The notes under the pieces were generated by a model. It ran no database searches. It saw only the letters and a list, made by a program, of their open reading frames with translations, and was not told the origin of the DNA. Shown here in pieces: positions 15,697 to 24,093 of a DNA stretch of 64,000 nt; positions within the stretch are counted from its first letter, which is position 1; every line of letters begins with the position of its first letter. Source of the DNA: Caulobacter sp. (GTDB lineage Bacteria; Pseudomonadota; Alphaproteobacteria; Caulobacterales; Caulobacteraceae); contig JAUXMY010000003.1 of assembly GCA_030683005.1 (NCBI GenBank), positions 28,275-92,274 of the forward strand, given 5' to 3'. The position numbers and the translations under genes are program-made.

Positions 15697-16437
15697 TCAG
15701 GTCCAGGCGCGCATGGCTTCCTGCAGCGCGAAGGCGAACTGGTGGCTGGCGGCGACAAGGGCGCTGAGCAGCAGGGCTGTCAGCACCGCGCCCCCCGCGA
15801 TGAGCGCAAAGCGCTGGAACGGAGTCAGGTCATGGCTGAACCCTCCTCTCGCCCACCACGGAACGTCTCGTCCGCGATCACCCAGGCGATGCAGAGGATT
15901 TCCTTCAGCACGTGCCCCGAGGGCAGGAACCGCGCCTGCTTCCGCGAAGCCGATACCAGGCTTTCGACCATGTCCTGCTGCTGGCGGCTGGCCGCCAGGT
16001 CCCGGAGCGCGTCCTCCAGCTGGTTCCAGGTCCAGACCGGCATGTCCGCCGCCGGATCCCAAAGCTCCACGCCCACCGGCGTCAGGTTCATATCGTCCAT
16101 CTCGCTCACGCTCCCCTCGCATCGAACGAGAGGAAGCAGAGCGGTCGTCAGGGTCGGCGGCCAGACCAGCCGGTCCGCCCCCTAAATCATTGAGGGGGGC
16201 GGAAGGGGCGTCCTCGGCGTCGGCCTCCCAGGCGCGGAACAGCAGCGCCGCGTCCCGGCGGCTGGCGACCCCGAGGCGGCGTCGCGCCTCGTTGAGATGA
16301 CCGTCGACGGTGTGCTGGGAGATGCTCAGGCGGCGCGCGATTTCCTTGGAATGGAGATGCGCGGCCACCAGCCGCAGGCATTCTCGCTCTCGCGGCGTCA
16401 GGCGTTCAATCGCGCTAGGATCGTAACATTCCCCCAT
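15697..16437 (-). CDS. LuxR-type HTH regulator with C-terminal membrane anchor; middle frame not coding-like
   Basis: Residues 1-75 form a GerE/LuxR HTH (RLTPRERECLRLVAAHLHSK, IARRLSISQHTVDGHLNEAR). The frame stays open for 246 codons and ends in a membrane helix preceded by SHDLTPFQRF. Caulobacter has a family of short HTH proteins with just this order, HTH then linker, then DLT..QR and one helix. Between about 16105 and 15830, however, codon use in this frame is poor (GGA, CGA, CCA, AGA) while the +1 frame is a well-formed 91-codon ORF. Either two compensating frameshifts exist or two genes overlap. It is divergent from the type I secretion operon and may regulate it. Confidence 0.6.
   Translation of the reverse strand: MGECYDPSAIERLTPRERECLRLVAAHLHSKEIARRLSISQHTVDGHLNEARRRLGVASRRDAALLFRAWEADAEDAPSAPLNDLGGGPAGLAADPDDRSASSRSMRGERERDGRYEPDAGGRGALGSGGGHAGLDLEPAGGRAPGPGGQPPAAGHGRKPGIGFAEAGAVPALGARAEGNPLHRLGDRGRDVPWWARGGFSHDLTPFQRFALIAGGAVLTALLLSALVAASHQFAFALQEAMRAWT
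15825..16100 (-). CDS. Hypothetical protein overlapping the LuxR-type gene in the +1 frame
   Basis: A 91-residue ORF (MDDMNLTPVGVELWDPAADM at the N-terminus) with high GC3 and normal codon choice, in contrast to the frame of the HTH gene across the same bases. ATG at 16100 with GAGGGGAG upstream; a GTG at 16109 is an alternative. It is predicted soluble and helical (TWNQLEDALRDLAASRQQQD), with a C-terminal hydrophobic patch. It ends ATGACCTGA, right where the HTH frame becomes coding-like again. No family recognised; it could instead be the true middle part of the HTH protein. Confidence 0.5.
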   Translation of the reverse strand: MDDMNLTPVGVELWDPAADMPVWTWNQLEDALRDLAASRQQQDMVESLVSASRKQARFLPSGHVLKEILCIAWVIADETFRGGREEGSAMT

Positions 16438-16587
16438 CAACGTCGAGGTAAATCCCCTATTCGCCGTTCGTCCATAGCTGATCGCGCGATCACCCGATTT
16501 TTGAAGCGATGGCTGCTTGTGGAAAAGGACTTGTGGAATAAGGTTCGGCCGCGCACAGGGGTGCGTCATCCTTGGTGAGGTCGGCCC

Positions 16588-18333
16588 TTGAGATTGTTCA
16601 GTATCGACGTGCCCGAGCCCCTGGCCGGCGCGTTCCGCGCTTGCCGGCCACACATCGTCGGAGTCTTCATCTTCAGCGCCCTGGTGAACATTCTGTTCCT
16701 CGCGCCGTCGATCTACATGCTGCAGGTTTACGACCGCGTGGTCCCGACCAGCGGGCTGATGACCCTGCTCTACATCACCATCGTCGTCGCCCTGGCCCTG
16801 ATCACCCTGGCCCTGCTCGACGCCGTTCGCACCCGGCTCCTGGTGCGGGTGAGCCTGCGCCTGGACCGTCTGGTCTCCGGCCCCCTGCTTGAGAAGCTCA
16901 TGGCGCGCACCGCGCCGGGCGCGCCGGTCCAGGGCATGCGGGAATTCGACACCCTTCGGAACGCGATCTCCGGTCCCGCCGCGCTGGGCTTCATGGATGC
17001 GCCCTGGACGCCGCTCTATGTGCTCGTCGCGTTCATGCTGCATCCGGCCCTCGGCCTGCTGACAATCCTGGGCGGGGCGATCCTGGTCGCGCTGGCGGTG
17101 TTCAACGCGCGCCAGACCAAGGCCCGGAGCCAGGACGCCGCCCGGGCGATCAACGCCGCCTACGCCGCGCAGGAAGCCGCCGCCGCGAACAGCGAGGTGG
17201 TGCGCGCCATGGGCATGCGCGGCGCCCTGCGCGAGCGGCAACTGTCGGACCGCCGCAGCGGTCTGGCCCTGGCGGCCCAAGCCCAGTTCACCGGCGGCCA
17301 GTTCGCCGCCGCGACCAAGTTCATGCGTCTGTTCCTGCAGTCGGCCGCGCTGGGCCTCGGCGCCTGGCTGGCCGTGGAGCGGCAAATCTCGGCCGGCGCC
17401 ATCATCGCCGCCTCGATCCTGATGAGCCGGGCCCTGCAACCCGTCGAACAGGTCGTCGGCTCCTGGGGGACGGTGGTCCAGGCCCGCTCGGCCCTGAGGA
17501 TGCTCTGCGAGCTCTTCGCGGCCAGCCCCGAGCCGGAAACGCCCCGCACCCAGCTGCCCGATCCAAAGGGTCGCCTGATCCTCGACAAGGTCATGGTCCG
17601 GGCGCCGGCCACGTCCGATCAGCTGTTGCTCAAGGGGGTCGGATTCATCCTCGAGCCGGGAGAGGTGCTTGGCATCGTCGGGCCCAGCGGCGCGGGCAAG
17701 ACGACCCTGGCGCGACTGGCGGCGGGCGCCGCCCTCCCCGACATGGGCGTGGTCAGGCTCGACGGCGCCAGCATGGCCGACTGGGACCCCGACAGGCTCG
17801 GCCGCCATGTCGGCTACCTGCCGCAGGACAGCGGCCTGATCGCAGGCAGCATCCGGGACAACATCTCCCGTTTCGCCCTCTGGCGCGGGGAGGCCTCGGA
17901 CATCGTCGACGCGGGAGTGGTCGCGGCCGCCACGTCGGCCGGCATCCACGACCTGATCCTGAAGCTGCCGCAGGGCTACGACACCGTTCTGACCCACGGC
18001 GGCCGGGGGCTGTCCGCCGGCCAGGCGCAGCGGGTCGCCCTGGCGCGGGCGCTCTACGGAGACCCGGTGCTGCTGGTGCTGGACGAACCCAACTCCGCGC
18101 TCGACGCGGACGGCGAGGTGGCGCTGGGCCGGGCGATCCTCGCCGCCAAGACGCGCGGGGCGGCGATCATCATCGTCGCCCACCGCACCGGCGTGCTGCA
18201 GTCGGTGGATCGCCTGCTGGTCCTGCGTGACGGCGCTATCGAGACCATCGGGCCCCGCGCCGAGGTGCTGGAGCGGATGTCGAAGCCGCGCGGGCGGTCG
18301 CCCGCGGTCGCCGAGGTGAAGGGCCAGCCATGA
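16588..18333 (+). CDS. Type I secretion system ABC transporter/permease (PrtD/RsaD-like)
   Basis: A 581-residue inner-membrane half transporter that energises export of unfolded substrates through a type I channel. The N-terminal transmembrane domain (hydrophobic segments at about 20-40, 55-80, 140-180, 250-280) has the YMLQVYDRVVPT signature of the PrtD/HasD/RsaD group and no peptidase C39 domain. The ATPase has Walker [11 protein letters not shown]-loop YLPQD, signature LSAGQAQR, Walker B VLLVLDEP and the H-loop AHR. The start is TTG at 16588. Its stop overlaps the next start by 4 nt. It resembles the S-layer exporter RsaD but the substrate is unknown. Confidence 0.93.
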   Translation: MRLFSIDVPEPLAGAFRACRPHIVGVFIFSALVNILFLAPSIYMLQVYDRVVPTSGLMTLLYITIVVALALITLALLDAVRTRLLVRVSLRLDRLVSGPLLEKLMARTAPGAPVQGMREFDTLRNAISGPAALGFMDAPWTPLYVLVAFMLHPALGLLTILGGAILVALAVFNARQTKARSQDAARAINAAYAAQEAAAANSEVVRAMGMRGALRERQLSDRRSGLALAAQAQFTGGQFAAATKFMRLFLQSAALGLGAWLAVERQISAGAIIAASILMSRALQPVEQVVGSWGTVVQARSALRMLCELFAASPEPETPRTQLPDPKGRLILDKVMVRAPATSDQLLLKGVGFILEPGEVLGIVGPSGAGKTTLARLAAGAALPDMGVVRLDGASMADWDPDRLGRHVGYLPQDSGLIAGSIRDNISRFALWRGEASDIVDAGVVAAATSAGIHDLILKLPQGYDTVLTHGGRGLSAGQAQRVALARALYGDPVLLVLDEPNSALDADGEVALGRAILAAKTRGAAIIIVAHRTGVLQSVDRLLVLRDGAIETIGPRAEVLERMSKPRGRSPAVAEVKGQP

Positions 18334-19727
18334 CCGTCATTGACCGAGGCCTCTTCCTCGATCCCGTCGACCTGGATCCCGTCGACGGCAAGCGGCCGGC
18401 CGAAGCGCCAGAGCCTTTGATCGCCGATGATCCGCGCAAGGAGCTGCGCGTCGGCGGGATCATCGCCGGCGTGTTCTTCATCGGCTTCCTGGGCTGGGCG
18501 GCGATCACCCCGCTGGACGCCGGGGCCTACGCCAGCGGATTCATCGCCGTGTCCGGCAACCGGCAGGCCGTCCAGGTCCGCGACGGCGGCGTGATCAGCG
18601 CGATCCACGTCCAGGAGGGCCAGACCGTCACGAAGGGGCAGGTGCTGGTCGAGATCTCGGCGGGCGAGCTTCGCGCCGCCGAGCGCGCCACGGCCGGCGA
18701 AGTCTATGCCCTGCTCGCCCAGCGGGCCCGCCTGACAGCGGAGCGGACGCGGGCGGGGGGTATCGCCACGCCGGCGGAGTTCGCGGCCCTGACCGGCGAG
18801 GACAAGTTGCTGGCCGAGGACGCGCTGGCGCTGCAACGGCTGCAGTTCAACGCCCGCCGCCAGTCCCTGGCCGGACAGCGCGGCGTGCTGGGCCAGCGCG
18901 TCAACCAGCTGGCCGAACAGAGCACCGGCTACGAACGCCAGCTCGAGTCCAACAGCGAACAGAAGCGCCTGATCGGCGAAGAGCTGGAAGGGCTCCGCAA
19001 ACTGGCGGCCCAGGGCTACGCCCCCATGAACCGGGTTCGGGCTCTGGAGCGGGCCGAGGCGGCGCTGACCGGCGAGGAAGGCGCTTTCCGGGCCCAGATC
19101 GCCCGCTCCGGCGAGGCGATCGGGGAAACCCGCATGCAGCTGATGTCCCTCGACCAGCAGATGATGGAAGAGGTCACCGGCCAGCTGCGCGACGTCCAGG
19201 TGCGGCTGGACGAGCTCCAGCCCAGGCTCATCGCCCTGCGCGAACAGCTGAGCCGTTCGACCGTCAGGGCGCCGGAGGGGGGCAAGGTCGTCGGCCTGAC
19301 CACCTTCACCATCGGCGGGGTCGCGGCGCCCGGATCCACCCTGATGGAGATCGTGCCCCAGGACCGCGCGCTGGTCATCCAGGCGAACATCGCCCCGACA
19401 GACGCCGCCGACCTTCGGGTGGGGCAGACCACGCAGATCCGGTTCACCTCGCTGCACGAGCGCGACCTGCCCATCCTGAAGGGCCGCCTGACCAAGCTGT
19501 CGGCCGACAGCTTCCTGGATGAGAAGTCCGGCCAGCGCTACTTCCGCGCCGAGGTCGCGGTGCCTCCGGCCGAGATGGAGCGGATCGTCAAGTCGCGCGG
19601 GCCGCGCACCGGCCTTCAGGCCGGCCTGCCGGTCGAGGTTCTGGTGCCGCTGCGCAAGCGATCAGCGCTGGACTATCTCATCGAGCCGTTGCTGCAGACC
19701 TTCTGGCGCTCCGGCCGCGAATACTGA
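18330..19727 (+). CDS. Type I secretion membrane fusion protein (HlyD family, PrtE/RsaE-like)
   Basis: A 465-residue periplasmic adaptor. One N-terminal membrane anchor (GGIIAGVFFIGFLGWAAITP) is followed by the first lipoyl half (YASGFIAVSGNRQAVQVRDG), a long coiled-coil hairpin (about residues 110-310), the second lipoyl half (TVRAPEGGKVVGL) and a beta-barrel domain ending near the C-terminus, the order expected for HlyD-type proteins. It is translationally coupled to the ABC gene through an ATGA overlap. No TolC-like outer membrane gene or RTX substrate follows in the window. Confidence 0.93.
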   Translation: MTVIDRGLFLDPVDLDPVDGKRPAEAPEPLIADDPRKELRVGGIIAGVFFIGFLGWAAITPLDAGAYASGFIAVSGNRQAVQVRDGGVISAIHVQEGQTVTKGQVLVEISAGELRAAERATAGEVYALLAQRARLTAERTRAGGIATPAEFAALTGEDKLLAEDALALQRLQFNARRQSLAGQRGVLGQRVNQLAEQSTGYERQLESNSEQKRLIGEELEGLRKLAAQGYAPMNRVRALERAEAALTGEEGAFRAQIARSGEAIGETRMQLMSLDQQMMEEVTGQLRDVQVRLDELQPRLIALREQLSRSTVRAPEGGKVVGLTTFTIGGVAAPGSTLMEIVPQDRALVIQANIAPTDAADLRVGQTTQIRFTSLHERDLPILKGRLTKLSADSFLDEKSGQRYFRAEVAVPPAEMERIVKSRGPRTGLQAGLPVEVLVPLRKRSALDYLIEPLLQTFWRSGREY

Positions 19728-19739
19728 GCCGGCCGGCGT

Positions 19740-20210
19740 TCAGGCGGTGCGGCGGTGAAAGGCCGACATCGACGCCACGGGAAGTCCGAGGATGGTAATC
19801 CGGACCGTTTTGAGGGCGACATCCGGTGAGATCGGCGTGAAGCGCGTCGTGAACCTGGGCCTGGGGCCGCCCTCCGGCTTCAGCGCGCGGCGGAAGGACA
19901 GCAGATAGTCCTCGCCGTCATAGCGACCCTGGATCCCCACGCCCGCCAGCGCCTCGGCCGCGACGTAGACGCCGTTCAGGCCCCGGGTCATGGCCCAGCG
20001 CCACTCGTCCGTCTCGCCATCCTGCCAGGTGAAGATCTCGTCGAAATGGATGGCCTGATAGGCCTCGTCGAGACGGCCCTCGGTGATGATCCTGCAGCGG
20101 CGCTGGATCTTGCCGGTCGGACCCCGCGCCACGCCCCAGCCTTCCGTACGGCCGAGGAAGAACACCTCCGGCCTGAACGGTCTCGCCTGCTGGAAATTCT
20201 CGCCGTCCAC
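19740..20210 (-). CDS. DUF3833-like protein
   Basis: A 156-residue protein whose FRPEVFFLGRTEGWGVARGP start and later strands (IHFDEIFTWQDGETDEWRWA, YDGEDYLLSFRR) fit the DUF3833 beta-rich family. Family members usually carry a signal or lipobox, which is not visible here; the GTG at 20210 with GAGGGA upstream was chosen over a TTG at 20234. Function unknown. It converges with the type I secretion adaptor gene, 12 nt apart. Confidence 0.65.
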   Translation of the reverse strand: MDGENFQQARPFRPEVFFLGRTEGWGVARGPTGKIQRRCRIITEGRLDEAYQAIHFDEIFTWQDGETDEWRWAMTRGLNGVYVAAEALAGVGIQGRYDGEDYLLSFRRALKPEGGPRPRFTTRFTPISPDVALKTVRITILGLPVASMSAFHRRTA

Positions 20211-20358
20211 CCGATGTCCCTCGCCACAGCCCAAAGAACTGCGGTGTGCGACCCATTATCGCCTGCCCACACCGCTCACGACCACCGCGCGTAATGTCGC
20301 GGGCGGCGCGCGGTTCCGGAACGGGGGGTGCGGCATACTGTCCGCAAGCCGTCGGCGG

Positions 20359-20760
20359 CTACTTCTTCCGCCGGGCCTTGAGCGCCGCGACCTCGTCCGG
20401 CGTCAGCTTCTGGAGCTTGCTCACATGGCAGACCTGCGGGCCGATCGAGCCCGGCACGACCAGCTCGACATCCAGCCCGTCGCAGATGCTGGTCCCGCCG
20501 GCCCGACTCCGGACGCCCAGGGTGAGGGCGCTGTCCAGGTCATGGCAACGGGAGAACAACTCGGCGCGGTAGATGTCCCTGGCGCCCACTTCGAGATAGA
20601 CGACGCGATCTCCCTCAGAGCGCCAGCCGTTCAGCTGGCTGGCGAAGAAGCAGGTGCGCGGCGGCTTGGCGTCGGCCTCCGGGCCGGCGACCGCCGAGGC
20701 GTTGGCGGCGGCGAGGCCGAGACCCGCGACGGCGGCGGTGATGGCGATGCGTTTCATCAT
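20359..20760 (-). CDS. Secreted DUF6491-type protein
   Basis: A 133-residue protein with a clear Sec signal (MMKRIAITAAVAGLGLAAAN then ASA-VAG). The mature part has four cysteines and the pattern CFFASQLNGWR, VVYLEVGARDIYRAEL, CDGLDVELV, CHVSKLQKLTPDEVAALK, which matches the DUF6491 family common in Caulobacterales. A disulfide-stabilised periplasmic protein is likely; no activity is known. It stands alone between divergent or distant genes. Confidence 0.7.
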   Translation of the reverse strand: MMKRIAITAAVAGLGLAAANASAVAGPEADAKPPRTCFFASQLNGWRSEGDRVVYLEVGARDIYRAELFSRCHDLDSALTLGVRSRAGGTSICDGLDVELVVPGSIGPQVCHVSKLQKLTPDEVAALKARRKK

Positions 20761-20818
20761 TCCGGGAACTCCAGGCTGCGTTTCCCGTCCCTGACACCCC
20801 TATAGCGCGCCGGCTGCG

Positions 20819-22630
20819 TCAGGGCGAGGTTCGGCGTGCGGCGCGGGCTTCAAACCGCGACGGATCAATCGCCTCGGCCAGGTCGGCCGGCAGCGGGGAC
20901 GGCAGGTCCAGCGCAAGGGCGGCGACATGCTCGGCCATCAGGGGCGCGGTGCAGAAGCCGCGCGAGCCCAGGCCGCCGAGCACGAACAGGCCCGGCGGGG
21001 CGCCGGCTGGACGTCCGGCGATCGGGAGGTGGTCGGGCGTCGTGGCCCGGACGGCCGCCCGCCCCTCGACGCCGGACTCCGGCAGCCGGGCCGCCAGCGC
21101 GGGCAGCGTCCCGGCCAGCAGGGCGCGGTTGCGGTCGTGATCGACGGCGGCGACGGCGGTGTCGTCGCGGCCGCGGTCAAAGGTCGCCCCGTAGAGCACG
21201 CCCTGCAGCGTCGGCACGGCATAGCCGCCCCAGGACACGGCCAGCGGGACCGTGGCGTCGCTGGCGATCGAGACCTGTCCCCTGACCGGCTGCAGCACGA
21301 CACGATCCCAAAGCCCGCCCGCGCGATGGCCGGCCGCGAGGCAGACGATATCGGCCCGGGCGATCACCGCTCCGTCTGCATCCAGCAGCGTCCATCCGCC
21401 CTCGTCCCGACGAACGGCGGCGACGGCGTCCCGACGAACGGCCGGCGCCCAGCGGTCGAGAAGAGCGCGCGGCTCGATGACCAGGCCGTCGCGAAAGCGA
21501 ACGCCTCCGGCCGCCGCTTCGCCCAGCAGCGTCGTCGTGGCGGCGGCGTCTTGCAGCGCCAGGGCGCCGGGCTCGTAGAGGTCGCTGGCGGCGATCCTGG
21601 CGAAGCGGGCGGCGTCGCGAGCCTCCTGCTCCAGCAACAGGGCGCCGCGGGCCAGCGCCACGGCGGGGCCTTCCGCCGCGTAGAGATCGACCGCCCGTGC
21701 GAACGCCTGGGCGTAGAGACGAGCGGCGACGCCCAGCCCGGCGTCCAGCCGGGGAGTGACCAGCGCCGCCGCATTGCCCGAAGCCCCGGCGCCGGGACCG
21801 TCGGGGTCGAAAACCGTCGGCTCCAGCCCCAGGGCGGCGAACGCCCGGGCCAGCGCCGCGCCAGCCACGCCGGCGCCCAGGATGGCGACCGTCGGCGCCG
21901 GCCCGGGCGCGGATGCGTCGCCCGGCAGGCGCGCCTCCAGCCGCTCGCGCTTGCGGCCAAAGCCCGGACGCTTCTCGACCGCGAAGCCGGCGCTCGCCAG
22001 CCCCCGGCGCACCGCCCCGGCGACGGTGAAGGTCGCCACCTTGCCGCCCGGCGCGCTGCGGGCGGCGACCAGGTCGAGAACCTCCTGCCGCCACATGGCC
22101 GGATTGGTCGAGGGCGCGAAGCCGTCGAGGAACCAGAGGTCGGCGCGACCGGACCAGGCCGACAAGGCCTCGGCGGCTTCCATCACCGCCAGGTCGAAGG
22201 TGACGCCCATGCCAGGCAGGTCGATGCGGTGGAAGCCTCGCGCCCGGCGCGGCCAGGCGGCCAGCAGCGGCGCGGTGACAGCCTCCAGCTCCGGCCAGCG
22301 CCCGAGCGCGCGGGCGGCGTCGTCGCGGCTGATCGGGTGGCCTTCGACGGAGAAGATGTGGAGATGGCCGCCCGGGGGTCCGGCCCGGGTCCACAGGTCC
22401 AGCAGGGCGGCGATGTTCAGGCCGGTCCCGAACCCCAGTTCGGCGACGGTGAAGCTTGCGCGTCCGGCCCAGGCTTCGGGAAGTCCGCCGCCGGCGAGGA
22501 AGACCGCCCGGGTCTCCGACAGGCCGTCCTCGGCCGAGAAGTAGACATCGCCGTAGAGGCCGGACCGGGGCAGGCCGTCCTCATCCCAGACGAGATCCGG
22601 ATCGGCGGGGCTGCTCGGCGTCACGGTCAT
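20819..22630 (-). CDS. mnmC: Bifunctional tRNA 5-methylaminomethyl-2-thiouridine biosynthesis protein MnmC
   Basis: A 603-residue two-domain enzyme acting on wobble U34. The N-terminal methyltransferase part (about 1-235) has VAELGFGTGLNIAALL (SAM site) and LWFLDGFAPSTNPAMW, characteristic of MnmC2/MnmD, which methylates nm5U to mnm5U. The C-terminal FAD oxidase part starts with ILGAGVAGAALARAFAALG (dinucleotide site) and ends GLFVLGGLGSRGFCTAPLMA, typical of MnmC1, which converts cmnm5U to nm5U. ATG at 22630. The ribosome-site region follows the terminator at 22644, so it has its own promoter. Confidence 0.93.
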   Translation of the reverse strand: MTVTPSSPADPDLVWDEDGLPRSGLYGDVYFSAEDGLSETRAVFLAGGGLPEAWAGRASFTVAELGFGTGLNIAALLDLWTRAGPPGGHLHIFSVEGHPISRDDAARALGRWPELEAVTAPLLAAWPRRARGFHRIDLPGMGVTFDLAVMEAAEALSAWSGRADLWFLDGFAPSTNPAMWRQEVLDLVAARSAPGGKVATFTVAGAVRRGLASAGFAVEKRPGFGRKRERLEARLPGDASAPGPAPTVAILGAGVAGAALARAFAALGLEPTVFDPDGPGAGASGNAAALVTPRLDAGLGVAARLYAQAFARAVDLYAAEGPAVALARGALLLEQEARDAARFARIAASDLYEPGALALQDAAATTTLLGEAAAGGVRFRDGLVIEPRALLDRWAPAVRRDAVAAVRRDEGGWTLLDADGAVIARADIVCLAAGHRAGGLWDRVVLQPVRGQVSIASDATVPLAVSWGGYAVPTLQGVLYGATFDRGRDDTAVAAVDHDRNRALLAGTLPALAARLPESGVEGRAAVRATTPDHLPIAGRPAGAPPGLFVLGGLGSRGFCTAPLMAEHVAALALDLPSPLPADLAEAIDPSRFEARAARRTSP

Positions 22631-22643
22631 CGGAGTCCAAATG

Positions 22644-22673
22644 AAAAGGGCCGCCCCGTGAGGGCGGCCCTTC
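22644..22673 (-). terminator. Rho-independent terminator of the Ala-rich lipoprotein gene
   Basis: On the minus strand GGGCCGCCC, loop TCACG, GGGCGGCCC then TTTT. It lies about 30 nt after the lipoprotein stop and just upstream of mnmC. Confidence 0.85.
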
Positions 22674-22699
22674 CCATAACGCGTCTCGTGAAAAGAAGC

Positions 22700-22975
22700 T
22701 TACTGCGGCGCCGGAGCGGCCGGAGCAGCGGCCGGGGCAGCGGCGGCGTCAGCGGCCGGAGCAGCGGCGTCGGTCGCGGCGGTGGCGGCGGCGTCGGTCG
22801 CGGCGGCGGCGGCGTCGGTCGCTTCAGCAGCGGCGGCGGTCGCATCGGCAGCGGCGGCCGAAGCGTCGGCGGAGGCTTCCTCGGCCTTCTCGGCGGGCTT
22901 GCCGCAGGCGGCGACGGACAGAGCGGCGACGGCGGCGCCGGCGACGAGAAGCTTACGGAGCATATCGGAGGTCAT
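22700..22975 (-). CDS. Small Ala-rich lipoprotein
   Basis: A 91-residue predicted lipoprotein: basic start, hydrophobic core (LLVAGAAVAALSVAAC) with lipobox V-A-A-C, then GKPAEKAEEASADAS and a low-complexity tail of repeated A-A-D/E-A-T-D-A blocks ending AAPAAPAPQ. Nearly two-thirds of the mature part is alanine; it may be an extended helix or spacer to peptidoglycan. The start at 22975 follows GGGGACC. A perfect terminator follows the stop, marking a single-gene transcript. No family name can be given. Confidence 0.75.
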   Translation of the reverse strand: MTSDMLRKLLVAGAAVAALSVAACGKPAEKAEEASADASAAAADATAAAAEATDAAAAATDAAATAATDAAAPAADAAAAPAAAPAAPAPQ

Positions 22976-23110
22976 GTTTTTCGGTCCCCTGTGAGGAGTG
23001 TTCAAGCGCCCCTGCGGGGGAGCGCGAGAGGAGACTACGCAGCGATCATCACGGCGCGCAAGCGTACTTCTCACGCTCGCGTGATCACGTTTTTCGCTTG
23101 CTGCGGTGCG

Positions 23111-23980
23111 TCATGCCTCGTTGGGTATGTTGGACAGGGCTTCCTCGAGTTCCAGGAAGCTGGGCTGGGCGCCGGAGGGGACGCTGCCGCGGCCGATCTC
23201 GACCGAAATCTGGGCGGCGTTGCCGTGCAGGTGGGCGACCAGCACCGACTGGATGATTCGGTAGAAGGCCCCCTCCTCGTCGACGACGTTCTGCAGCCGC
23301 GCCGACATCGGCCCGACCAGGCCGTAGGCGAGGAAGACGCCGAGGAAGGTGCCGACCAGGGCGCCGCCGATCATGCCGCCGAGCACTTCGGGCGGCTCGG
23401 TGATCGAGCTCATGGTCTTGATGACCCCCAGCACGGCGGCGACGATGCCCAGCGCCGGCAGGGCGTCGGCCATGTTCTGCAGGGCGTGGGCCGGGGCCGA
23501 GGCCTCGTGATGGTGCTTCTCGATCTGCTTTTCCATCGCGTCCTCGACCTGGTGGGGATCCTCCAGGTTCATGGTCATCATCCGCAGCGTGTCGCAGATG
23601 AAATCGACGGCGAAATGGTCCTTCATGATCTTGGGAAAGCGGGAGAAGATCGTGCTGTCTTGCGGCTTCTCGATGTGGCTTTCCAGGGCGATGACGCCCT
23701 TGGACTTCATGGTCTTGGTCAGCAGGAACAGCAGCGAGAGCAGGTCGCGATAGTCCGACGCCTTCCACTTGGGGCCGGCGAAGACCTTTCCGAGCCCGGT
23801 GAGGGTGCCTTTGACCACGGTCATGGACTGGGAGATCAGGAAGGCCGCGATGGCCGCCCCGAAGATCGCCATCAACTCATAGGGCAGGGTCTTCAGGATC
23901 ACGTCCATCTTCCCGCCGTGCAGCAGGAAGCTGCCGAAGACCATGGCGAAAAGCATCACGATGCCGATGATCTGGAACAT
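23111..23980 (-). CDS. motA: Flagellar motor stator protein MotA
   Basis: A 289-residue proton-channel subunit. MFQIIGIVMLFAMVFGSFLL is the first membrane helix; a second helix (ELMAIFGAAIAAFLISQSM) precedes the large cytoplasmic loop with torque residues (KWKASDYRDLLSLLFLLTK), and helices three and four lie at LPALGIVAAVLGVIKTM and MIGGALVGTFLGVFLAYGLV, with the conserved Pro in each. The ATG at 23980 is chosen because homologues begin MFQIIG; an earlier in-frame start at 24019 adds 13 residues of no family match. motB is not adjacent, as in other Caulobacterales. Confidence 0.95.
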   Translation of the reverse strand: MFQIIGIVMLFAMVFGSFLLHGGKMDVILKTLPYELMAIFGAAIAAFLISQSMTVVKGTLTGLGKVFAGPKWKASDYRDLLSLLFLLTKTMKSKGVIALESHIEKPQDSTIFSRFPKIMKDHFAVDFICDTLRMMTMNLEDPHQVEDAMEKQIEKHHHEASAPAHALQNMADALPALGIVAAVLGVIKTMSSITEPPEVLGGMIGGALVGTFLGVFLAYGLVGPMSARLQNVVDEEGAFYRIIQSVLVAHLHGNAAQISVEIGRGSVPSGAQPSFLELEEALSNIPNEA

Positions 23981-24093
23981 GGGTAGTCCGTCGCCCCGCG
24001 AGATTAACCGGGGAAACATCGCCGTTAATGCTTAATGCCCGGTGAGCAGCGAGCCCGTTGCGCAGGGGATTTGACGAGCCTAACAGTGCCGGC

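Noticed and set aside
20927..23986. 1019-codon plus-strand frame across mnmC, the lipoprotein and motA
   Set aside because: Spans three confirmed minus-strand genes and a terminator; composition is typical of antisense GC-rich frames.
24000..24035. CtrA boxes upstream of motA
   Set aside because: TTAA half-sites are present but spaced 3 nt apart or much further, not the 7-nt spacing of the CtrA consensus.
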